From NCBI RefSeq assembly GCF_901709675.1, contig NC_051102.1, positions 8,405,412 to 8,469,411 on the forward strand: a stretch of DNA of 64,000 bases, given 5' to 3'. A program made the position numbers and the translations under genes. Positions 1-12,121 of this stretch are shown here, in pieces (within the stretch, counting starts at the first letter, position 1; the number at the start of each line of letters is the position of its first letter). The notes beneath the pieces were generated by a model. That model saw only the letters and a list, made by a program, of their open reading frames with translations, was not told the DNA's origin and did not search any database. This DNA comes from Syngnathus acus. Lineage: Eukaryota; Chordata; Actinopteri; Syngnathiformes; Syngnathidae.

Positions 1-42
1 GTCCAAAACACACACACACATGACACTTTGTACATGTGCTAC

Positions 43-2050
<2,008 letters not shown>

Positions 2051-2530
2051 GGCCGCCCTGTTTTAGCCGGCTAATAAGTAGCCAGCGGAACAACCCAGTG
2101 ACCAAGCCCCGAATTTAATGGGGGGGTTGTTATGATTGCTAGCGTTAGCTTCACGCTAACACTTGCTGCTCCGGAGCGCTCTGTACAGTCGAGCTTGTTG
2201 CGCCCTCTACAGACCAAATAGGTGCATTACCTCGTCAAAACCTGCTGTTAAATAACACTGTATGCGTAAATACTATTTCAACACTTGAAATGAGAAATAT
2301 GCCAAAGACATAAAAGAGACAATTTCATTAAAGCATTCTTTATTCACAATAGTCATGTACAGTAAGCTTTGAATAGAGGTAAATTCTATTTAGAAATCTT
2401 AAAGACATTGTAGTAGTGTTTGGTTTTTTTCCCACATCTGGTCCACTTAAACTAAAATCTCTTATATCTTAACTCATTTGACTGATTGGATGTGAAATTA
2501 GCATCTCCGGTAAACATATTTGAGCGTGGT
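2051..2530. other. cdk5 promoter side and abcb8 3' UTR
   Basis: The 480 bp between the cdk5 start and the abcb8 stop, both on the minus strand, contains no ORF of interest. It should hold the cdk5 5' UTR and promoter and the abcb8 3' UTR. A CTCF-like core (CTGTAGAGGGCGCAA on the minus strand) sits at 2198-2212. Confidence 0.6.
2339..2344 (-). terminator. abcb8: Poly(A) signal AATAAA, abcb8
   Basis: TTTATT on the plus strand reads AATAAA on the minus strand, about 190 bp past the abcb8 stop codon. It is the first canonical signal downstream, so the abcb8 3' UTR should end near 2320. Confidence 0.7.
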
Positions 2531-5500
2531 TCATTTCTGGCCCTCAGCTCTTTGTCTTCGGATCAGGTCGCAATACAATCCGCCTCGGCGCAGCAGTTCC
2601 ATGTGAGTTCCAGCCTTAAAGAAAAGTTGTTTAAAATGATAGACAAATACCTTAAATATCTCCAGGATTTACTGACTAACAATTACTTAACAACAGCCAT
2701 TTTTTTTTCACCAATTAATGTTGAAACTCACTTCTACTATGCTTCCGTTGCTCATGACGCAGATGAGGTCAGCCGCCTGGATGGTGCTCAGGCGGTGGGC
2801 GATGATTAGAACAGTGCGCCCCCGGCTGGCCCGCTCCAGAGCCTCCTGCACCACTCGCTCTGACTCAGCATCCAAGGCGCTGGTGGCCTCGTCCAGTACC
2901 AGGATGGTTGGATTCTTAACGAGGGCCCGGGCAATGGCGATGCGCTGTTTCTGGCCTCCTGATAACGTCACCCCGCGTTCGCCTGGCATGTAAAGATAAG
3001 CCAAGAGGTAAGCAGAGCTGCAGTGAGCAAGTATGAAAATCTGGTACCTAGCACGGTGTTATATCCCTCTGGGAAAGTCGTAATGAATCGGTGAGCATTG
3101 GCTTGTTTGGCAGCGTCAAAGACTTCAGCGTCGGTGGCCTCGGGCTTCCCGAAGCGGATGTTGTCCATGATAGACGCTCCAAACAGAACAGGCTCCTGTC
3201 GTGGAGAACGTGACACAAGTTCATTATGCAAAGTCATTATCTTAATTGACCCATAATGGATAAAAGCTGATTTTCTTTTACTTGATTAATAAATCCGATA
3301 ACTTGTCCCCTGAGCCAGCAGAGATCAAGCGTTCGAATGTCGAGTCCGTCCAACATTACGACGCCGCTCGTCGGGTCGTAGAAACGTTCCAGTAAGGACG
3401 CGACTGTAGACTTGCCTAAAATAAACAACAGATGTTGCACATTATTGTACAGTTTACATCCGGCTGTCTGATGACATCAATCATTACCGCCTCCAGATTC
3501 CCCGACAATGGCGATTGTTTTGCTCGGTGGCAGCGTTAAGTTGAACTTGTCCAAAATCTGATGGCCAGGCCTTGTTGGGTAACTACAAATATAAAACGCC
3601 CCAAATAAACACAGACCCGTAATGGTAGCGCTTGATGTTTCTTGTTCACTGAAATGTCGAGAAGAAGGCTCCAACCTGAATGAAATGTTGAGAAAATCAA
3701 CTCGTCCTGTCAGAGAATGATACGGAATGCGTCCCCCGCCGGAAAGAGGAATTGAAGGTTTCAACGACAAATATTCAAAAACACGAGCACCAGCGCTTGT
3801 TCCTCTCACCATCTGGAAAGAAAATGTGGATGCAATGAGAGCGAACCAAAGCCAAGAATCGACTTCTGAATTTTATTTCAATTGACTTACCTGCCCAAAT
3901 AGGATAGATATACTGGCTAAGGACCTAACAAAAAAAAAATTGGTTAAAATATTTCTGATTGAATGCATTTTTATCAGATGAGATGTCTTATTACCTCTGC
4001 ACTGTCTGGGAAGCAACCAAGAAAGACATGAGGTCTCCAGGCGACATTTCATTGCTCGAAATTAGAGTTCCTCCGGCAAAAATAGTTCCGAGAACAATAC
4101 CTGCAAGGAGATAACGAAATAGCTGCAAACTTTTTTCTTGAATAATTTCCTTCCTGGTTAGAATGAACAGACTCACAGTTGAGAGCGATGTTTGAAAGTC
4201 CCTGGAAAACAGCAATTCCAGTCCCAAGATTTTCATTCATTTCACAAGATTTGTCAACTTCATACGCGTACAACCTGGGAGGAACGCGGCAGAAATGTCA
4301 TTTAAACGCAGCTTCCGGTAATAAGACATGAAACGCTTTCAACTTACTGTAGCTCCCGCTCCTCCATGGCAAAGGCTTTCACTGTTCGTACATTACCGAG
4401 AGCCTCATCCGCCACTCCCGTTGCTTTGGCAACCTTCATAGAAACAAATAATAGTTAATAGCTGCAATACAGTTCCCAACTAAAAAAAAAAAAAAACATC
4501 CTCCCCTCACCTGTTCTTGAGCTAACCGGGAAAGTCTTCGGAGGAACGAGCCAATGAGAGCTCCCGCCCCGACTAGACAGGGGAGGACCACCACGGTCAA
4601 CCCGGTGAGTTTTGGAGAGATGACGTAAAGCGACACAAAGCATCCCACTGTCTGCGTGATACTCCGCAGACCCTAAAAGCGTCAGCAAAATACACAAAAT
4701 TGAAACGGCGACAACTTTTAACAACTCCAACTACTGCATATCCTAAAATAGTGACTTGGCGCGATAGAAAATTAATTAATGAATAAATCAATACATAACC
4801 ACCTCCACCTGAAGGCCACTAGTATGTTTGCGCCGTACCTGCGAGATGACCAACTTAAAGGAAGACTTGAACTCCTGAATGTCCGCTGTCAAACGATTCA
4901 CCAGTTGTCCAGTTTTGTTAGCGTCAAAGAAAGCCACATCTTGTCTGAGTAACAAAAAGGACGTCAACGACAGGACGTGTTTTCAGTAGTTAGGATTAAA
5001 TACCTCAGTAGGGAGGCGAAAAGGGTTTTCCTCATGTCCGCCGCCACCCTTTCTCCGACCTTCGACAGCAGGATGATATAGCCGCTTGTCAACAAGCCCT
5101 GTTGTATATTTCCCATCATTAAAGCAATTACAGCAACAATGGATCGGTTGTTTAGAACGTTTTCGTACTTGGATGCCGTACAGTCCGAGCAACTTAAAAG
5201 CAGGTCCTCTTATCTCACGGACATAATTCCCAGTGTGTTCCCTCAAGTAGCGTGCTACAACATTCACCAGCTCCCCCAACATCATTGGAATTTGAATGTT
5301 TAAAACGGCCGCACCAAAAGCTAGCTGAAAAGAAAACAAGTTGATTATAAAGACAGAAATGTTACATTAGATTTCTGTGCACTGATTTACCACAACAGCG
5401 CATGTCAGCGCAAACAGTTGAGGCTTCACAAACTCCCACAGGATGCGCCATTTGAACTCTGGCGTTTTGGTCACAGTGTCCACTCGGATGTTGTTGTTCT

Positions 5501-6230
5501 GGTCCGCCTCGCAGTACACGGTGTGGTAAAACAGTCTCCCGGCGACTGTAAGTGCTGCTGGTGCGAGGATGAACCTCAGTGTCGCCTCGGAGCGTTTAGA
5601 TGCTCGCGTGGCTGACTGCCGCAGAGCTCTCTGGGCCGCGGTCCACAAGCGACTGGTGACATTCCCGTGTTGACGTGAGGCGCTGAATACACTGCATCCT
5701 GAAGATGAATGCAATCTGTACACAAAAAAAACGTTAAATTCCTAAATGAGGGGTCGGAAAATATCCTTGCATTTACTATAGTTAGTGTCCAAGAAGATAC
5801 TAATACTCCAGTAATAATTATCCCATTTGTAGTTTATAAACTATTAAATGACCAATTTTAGGTATTTTTCTGGCTTATTTTCTATTAATAATATTGGCCT
5901 ACTTTTACATTTTGTCCCTGATTGGTAATAATTTCAATTGAGATAGTCGAAAAGCTAATTCATCAAATATTTTCAATTATTTACAAAAGGTTAAATTTGC
6001 TCCATATATAATTAAGTCAGACTTGTAAAAAATATAATGAACAAAAATATGGAGGTGTAATTGACGGAGTGCATACAAGCCTGTTATCGACTAAGTAAAA
6101 CAGGGTTAAAGAGCACCAACCATTAAGCTGTCATAAGCCCACCATGCTAGCAGGTCACATTACCCTACCGTGAATATTTCCAGAAACCAGCCGTATTATT
6201 GCATCGCAGATGTAACGACAGCGACCGCAT
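2531..6230 (-). CDS. abcb8: ABCB8, mitochondrial inner-membrane ABC half-transporter
   Basis: Half-transporter of the mitochondrial inner membrane (MITOSUR / mitoK-ATP component, linked to iron export). Exons on the minus strand: 6169-6230, 5391-5715, 5169-5324, 5004-5098, 4839-4944, 4511-4672, 4348-4433, 4177-4274, 3995-4100, 3891-3924, 3676-3812, 3488-3582, 3282-3415, 3048-3195, 2732-2982 and 2531-2614. They sum to 2,079 nt, 692 aa, with all phases consistent. The short first exon was found because its ATG opens an Arg-rich, acid-free presequence that splices in phase (CG|A) to exon 2, as expected for mitochondrial import. A six-helix ABC membrane domain follows, then one nucleotide-binding domain: Walker A GESGGGKST, Q-loop INQEP, signature LSGGQ, Walker [13 protein letters not shown] and H-loop AHRLST. 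It shares an upstream region, head to head, with atg9b. Confidence 0.96.
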
Positions 6231-7126
6231 TGGCACAGCAAAATTTAATCTAAGGAAACACCACATTTTAACAGCTTTCTTTGTAAAATAACAAACAATA
6301 GTTTGTTATCCGAGGGCTACAAGCGCGCCGCCATATTGAATTCTCCCACAATGCACTTCTCGTGATAGATTGTAAATATTAGTTTTGGAACAATGTAATT
6401 CGTTATACACATAATTAATTTACGTTTAAAATGATTTTTTAAATATCTTTTTAATTGTTTTTGGCTTTTTAAAACAACGTGACAAGAATATTACACAACC
6501 ATTTGCAAAAAAAACTACAACTCTGTACCGGAAGTTGTCACGGCCAAAACCTGTAGTGACGTTTGTTTGTGAAAGACAAAAACAGTGGGCACACACGTAA
6601 GGTATGTTGTATTTTTGGAAGAGCTGGCCCAACTTAGACTGTCAAGTCGATTGTGCCATAAGGTGAACTTAAGCGTGCGGATTGAAAGACTGCGAGTCAC
6701 CGTTGTGTTTTCGCTGAAGTGGGAAGCAAAAGGATTTCGACACCAGCGGATGACGGAGCGAGTCGGGAACAAAACAAACCGTGCACTCTGCATGACCACG
6801 CTCGACTGGCTGAATCATCCCGACACTAGCCGACCACTTCTCACTCGCCGCGGGGACGTTTATTTGTCGCGTATGGTTGGTGCATCACGCTGATTAATAA
6901 CACATCAATTACTCCAGTGGGAGATTCTTTAGCCTTACGTCACAAGCTATCGTAAGTTGTCACGCTAATTTAGCATGTTGCTAGCCTGACTTGGGAGTTC
7001 TCGAGGTGGTGCAGAATGCAGCCACGCTTTTGAAGGTCTTGGTCGCTTTTGTATGGTGACACAGAAGCTGCCAGGAGAGCTTCTTCTGTGAGTTGAACGA
7101 CTGGGTAGAGAATGTGAAGCACAACC
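6231..7126. promoter_or_regulatory. Shared divergent promoter region, abcb8 / atg9b
   Basis: An 896 bp region separates two divergently transcribed ATGs. It has GCCGCCATATTG at 6327-6338, which on the minus strand is a YY1 site (CAATATGGCGGC) about 100 bp before the abcb8 ATG. TTCTCCCACAATGCA at 6341-6355 resembles a ZNF143/Staf site. The pair is typical of TATA-less housekeeping promoters. The atg9b transcription start is not evident. The ORFs seen in this stretch look like chance. Confidence 0.55.
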
Positions 7127-10100
7127 ATGGCCAACTTGGAAGCCTACCGGGAATATCAGAGGATTGAGGACCTGGAGGAGGACTCTCCACCCGGGGAGGA
7201 GGACTTGCTGCTCCATGTGCCCGAAGGCCTAAAAGGTAAACAAAAAAAGCTACCGAAGTGGCATACAAGCTTGACAAGTCTCACAGTAATTCATTTTCCC
7301 AATATTTGTGTCGCAGATTCATGGCACCATGTCAAGAACTTGGATAACTTCTTCACGAGAATATCCTTGTGTGTTTTACTGTGACATTCATCATGATTGA
7401 TTTACTAGTAAGCAGTGTTGTACAAACTTGTTAAGACATCGGACATCAAAGTGCAACAGCATTGTGTGACACTTTGATGTTCGAATTGGAAAAACAACAA
7501 AACACCTAACCAGGAGACGAGATCGACAAACTGACCGACCTCCCAAGTATTTTTATACTTCTCATTTAAATGTGTCACGTTTTCCCTTAACCCTTGTGTT
7601 CACATCTATCATTTCCATCAAAAGAATGGCTTTGCTTGTATGATGCTGTCAGAGTTCTTTGAACTTGTGTAAGTATTAATATCAGCTACCTGAAGATGAT
7701 TTGATTGTTATATTAGGTAAATCTCCAAGTACACCCTACCAGGTTTTCGTAATTGAACTAAAATGCTTTCATATAGTTGAATTTCTCAGTCAATGTGAAT
7801 CACCCACAGCACTTGTCCTCCCCTCGCATATTGTTGAGTTTCCATTCCGGCTGTCTTGAGATAAATTATTCTGTGCTCTGCCAGTGGGGGCAAGTCTATT
7901 TTTAGGTCTCTGTTTGTCAGAATGTCGCCACGGCTCGTGTTAATATCGGGCGTCATAAACTAATAACCAAACAGTGACACCCCGATGACTCATCTTGCGT
8001 AATACGCCACTGACTGCTAATTCAGATTCTCAAATCTGTATTTGTCACCCACATTGTACTGACACAAAATGGGTGGTTGACAAATTGTGGAAATATTCCA
8101 CTTTGGGTTGTTAGATCGATGCCAGGTCTTGTGCTAGCTACTTTTTTTTTTTTTGGTGCTCTTCAGGCAGTTTCTGTTCGTCGTCACGTTCACGACGTTC
8201 TTGGTCAACTGCGTGGAGTATGACGTCCTGTTCGCCAACCGCGCTGTCAATCACACGGGGCCGGGTCACAACCCATTGGACAGGAACAAGGTCACCATCC
8301 CTGATGCCCTTTTGCCCAGCCAGCAGTGCACTGAGAGGCAAGAGCCCTTTCATTACTTATTCAATCTGCATTGTTTTAGAACTTTTTAATATATGTGTTA
8401 TATTTTGTTTGGCTGAAATATTGTGGCTGTCTTCAAGATGATACCTTAAAATAAGGTTGGGACGGACACCAAAATCCGGTGTTGATACTTGCCCAAAATG
8501 TCACTATTCTCTTGGATTTGTACATTTAACTTGAAAAAAAAAGCCCAAATTTGTTTTCCAAGTCTTCTTTTGCTCAAAGCATTGCGACGCCTCGCCAAAA
8601 AATATGACGTGATAGTTTTTGATGACCATAAATACTCGAGCTGCACATTTGCAAATGGTTGTCATCAATAATCACACATTTGTAGTTTCAAACAAATTTC
8701 TGTGACTACAAAAATGGAATAATTCTTGCTTTGTCCAACAACTTTTATTTCAAATGGACAAGTTGTTCCCTTCTTATCAGTAGTAGCATGTGACTGGTTT
8801 TCCTGTTGAGACATTTTCGTGTCGATGACACTGAAGTTGTTGTGCTCCACATTTCGTAATTGATCCATGTCAGTGAGGTAAAAGTGGTCAGACGAGACGC
8901 CAGCATCTTGGCCGTTGCCGACCGCCACATGAGACTTTGCTGGCGAGCTGTGAGAAACAAGCTCCGCCCCATGTTAGCATGTTTTTCCTCCTTAGTAGCC
9001 TGGCTCGTGCTTATTATTTGAGTTCCCAACGATGAGCAGCGGCTTTTACAATTTTAGATTGGACTGCGTCGTTATGAAGAATTTGTTAGGCTCATTGTCA
9101 AGGACCTGTCAAATAAAATTTCAAAACTTTTTAGAGATAATAAACCTGCAATGCCTGAAAATAACTATTGCAACAATATTGTTTTTTCTCCGAAACAACT
9201 TCTGTCTATGAGTTGTTTTTTTCTTTGTTCCCTCACCGTCTACCTTTTGTGCTTCAGGATCCAAGCCAACAGCTGGATTATATTCCTTCTCATCATGGCG
9301 GCCGTCTTCTGGCTCTATCGACTCATCAAGGTCATTTGCAACGTCCTGAGCTACTGGGAAATCCGGCAGTTCTACATTAAAGCGCTGAAGATCAGAATGG
9401 TACACATTTCCAACAGTGTCCACGCGATTCATGGCTTGAGATTTGAAAGGAGACTTATCCTGCATTACGCAACTACCATCATATTATCTCTCCTCTCATC
9501 CATGTCGCTAACGTGCAAATTTGAATCTTCACGCTCTCGTTGTCCCAGGATGAACTATGCAACTTCACGTGGCAGGAAGTCCAAGACCGCCTCATCAGCC
9601 TGCAGCGAGAGCAGCAAATGTGCGTCCACAAGAAAGAGCTGACGGAACTGGACATCTATCACCGCATCCTGCGCTTCAAGAACTACATGGTGGCCATGAT
9701 CAACAAATCCCTACTCCCCGTGCGACTGCAGCTCCCCCTAGTGGGCGATGTGGTCTTCCTCACGCAGGGCCTGAAGTACAACTTTGAGCTCATTCTTTTC
9801 TGGGGCCCCGGCTCGCTGTTCCAGAACAAGTGGAACCTGCACCCCAAATACAAACGCAGCGGTAATCGGCTGGAGCTGGCGCAGCAGCTCAGCAGGGTCA
9901 TCCTGCTCATGGGCCTGGCCAATCTGCTGCTTTGTCCCTTCATACTGGTGTGGCAGGTGCTCTACGCCTTTTTCAGCTACACAGAAATCATCCGGCGGGA
10001 ACCCGGGAGTCTGGGAGCTCGGCGCTGGTCCCTCTACGGCCGACTCTACCTGCGCCACTTCAACGAGCTGAACCACGAGCTGCACGGACGCTTGGGCCGA

Positions 10101-12121
10101 GGCTACAAGCCCACGTCCAAATACATGAACTCCTTCACGTCGCCGCTGCTCACCGTGCTGGCAAAAAATGTCGCTTTCTTCTCGGGCTCGGTGTTGGCCG
10201 TTCTCATCGCGCTGACCGTCTACGACGAAGACGTCCTGACGGTGCAACACATTCTGACCGGCATCACGGTGCTAGGGGTGGTTATCACCATCACCAGGTG
10301 GCCTGCTTCGTCCTCGTCTCCGATGTCCCGGCGTACGCATTTGGAAAGAGCCAACGTTTGTTTTGTCCCACACAAGGTCCTTCATCCCAGACGAGCATAT
10401 GGTTTGGTGCCCAGAGCAGCTGCTGCAGTGCATGCTGGCCCACATCCACTACATGCCGGACCACTGGAGGGCCAACGCCAACAAGAGCGAGACCCGTGAC
10501 GAGGTGGCACAGCTCTTCCAGTACAAAGCGGTGAGTAGAGGGAACCTCGGTGGATGAAGTGCGCCCTCGTTACACTTCCTGTTAAATTCAGCGCATCAAA
10601 TGCTTCTGTCAGGTGTTCATCCTGGAGGAGCTGCTCAGTCCCATCATTACACCCTTCATTCTCATCTTCCTGCTGAGGAACAAGTCTCTGGAGATCGTCG
10701 ACTTCTTCAGGAACTTCACGGTGGAGGTGATTGGCGTGGGGGACATCTGCTCCTTTGCACAGATGGACATCAGACGTCACGGGAATCCCACGGTAAGCAG
10801 GACTCCACAGTGCATCCACATTTGAGATTTGTTGCCTCTCTCTGGTCACTCTTGGTATTACAACTCATTTGTGGGTGCCTCTCACGTTTGGAAAAGATAA
10901 GATGCTAAAAATCGGTACGTGTACACAAAGTCAACACACCTTTGCATGATGTTTTTGCAGTGGCTGTCCGAGGGCCAGACGGAAGCGTCCGTGTACCAGC
11001 AGGCGGAGAACGGCAAGACGGAGTTGTCACTCATGCACTTCACTATTAAGAATCCACACTGGCAGCCACCGCTGGACAGCTCGGTGTTCATCAGCCACCT
11101 GAAGGAGAAGGTCCAACACGACGCGCAAGGCGGTCCTTCCACGCAGCTCCTGCTCTCCGAGGCTCCTCTTTGCACATCGCTGCAGTCCAACGAGTCCGCT
11201 ACCGCCGTGAGAAATCCCGCACACGAACCTCGTCCGTCGTCATGTAACGATTACCAATTAATTCGACTCTTATCCTTCCCAGCCTGAGAATCTGCTGGCC
11301 AGCGTCTTGGCGCACCCCGTTCTCGCCGCGTCGGGACTACAAGGCAGAGATCACCGCTTTATCCCAGCCAGCACGGCAGCGTCAGCCGCCGCTAGCGTCT
11401 TGGCCTCCTTGTCCACCTCTCAGCTGCCACACACCGGCCGGGGCCGCGGGCAACGCCACCAAGCGTCCTCCGTACATCAAGACAGCACCATCTACCACAG
11501 TGATCGCACCGTTATTGACAGGTACCTGACAGACCTCAAGTGGTTTGTGTTATTATATTTATTATGGTAGACAAAATCCATTCCTAATATGTACCGCGAC
11601 TTGTTTTCATCAGCATGTCATTCAGCGACAGCCGTTTGCGGAGTAACACGCTGCACTCGGAGTTTGCCTCAGCAGAGATGAGCCTCCACGCTATCTACAT
11701 GCACGAGGTAACTTTCATTTCACCACGCCACTCCCTTGCCTTTTTTTTGACATGCAATCTGTCTCTTTAGCTCCACCAGCAGACGTCGCACCCGCAGAGA
11801 AGTTCAGGGCAGTGGCCTAGCTCAGTGCCAATGACTGAGCTACACGGCAGGACTGGTAATTGCAAATGAGCACAACAGTGAAGGAAAAAAATGAAAACAT
11901 CTTACCGGCATCACTTGTGTTTTGCATTACAGTCAAAATGAGATATACTTGTATTTAATTCAAAATGCAAATTGTCAGGTTTCCTGGCCCATGCTGGTCC
12001 CACGCCATCTTTGGTAACACCCGTGCACCTCGGCGGGTGGCAAGAAGAAGAAGAGGAGGAGGAAGACGAAGAGGAACTAAATAGCGCATCCGCTAGGAAA
12101 CAGGACACCGGGACTTGTTGA
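7127..12121 (+). CDS. atg9b: ATG9 autophagy lipid scramblase (ATG9B by context)
   Basis: Trimeric lipid scramblase on Golgi/endosome-derived vesicles that seeds autophagosome membranes with ATG2. Exons: 7127-7235, 7317-7360, 7604-7668, 8167-8337, 9258-9399, 9549-10297, 10377-10530, 10613-10792, 10961-11206, 11283-11521, 11614-11707, 11771-11855 and 11979-12121; 2,421 nt, 806 aa. The ATG in ACCATGG opens MANLEAYREYQRIEDLEED. The conserved core is intact: the SPPGEEDLL segment, the membrane segments around QFLFVVTFTTFLVNCVEYD, TWQEVQ, HKKELTELDIYHRILRF, LILFWGPGSLF, FFSYTEIIRREPGSLGARRW and the FNELNHEL, VEVIGVGD and WLSEGQTEASVYQQAE blocks. The tail is a Glu/Asp run ending ARKQDTGTC. ATG9B rather than ATG9A rests mainly on adjacency to abcb8-cdk5, as in human 7q36. 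It has one U12 AT-AC intron and one GC-AG intron. Confidence 0.94.
7361..7603 (+). other. atg9b: U12-type AT-AC intron in atg9b
   Basis: Exon 2 ends TTCACGAGA and the intron starts ATATCCTTGTG, a perfect U12 AT-AC donor. It ends TTTCCCTTAACCCTTGTGTTCAC before ATCTATCATTTC. The branch element TTCCCTTAAC places its adenosine 13 nt before the AC end. The join restores the conserved FFTRIYHFHQKNGF reading, and no GT-AG alternative does. Length is 243 nt. Confidence 0.93.
8338..9257 (+). other. atg9b: GC-AG intron in atg9b
   Basis: Exon 4 ends ACTGAGAG and the next bases are GCAAGAG, so the donor is GC within an otherwise good AG|GCAAG context. Exon 5 begins after TGTGCTTCAG. AG|G gives Arg in the conserved run CTERIQANSW. 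No GT donor close by preserves the frame. This 920 nt intron is the longest in the gene. Confidence 0.85.

Noticed and set aside
5716-5723. GTG-initiated reading (MYRLHSS...) at abcb8 exon 2
   Set aside because: It begins inside a splice acceptor (TTTGTGTACAG). The ATG exon at 6169-6230 splices in phase and gives a mitochondrial presequence.
9738-10250. Long antisense ORFs across atg9b exon 6 and many obscurin exons
   Set aside because: They mirror the codon bias of the true sense exons and show no independent motif.
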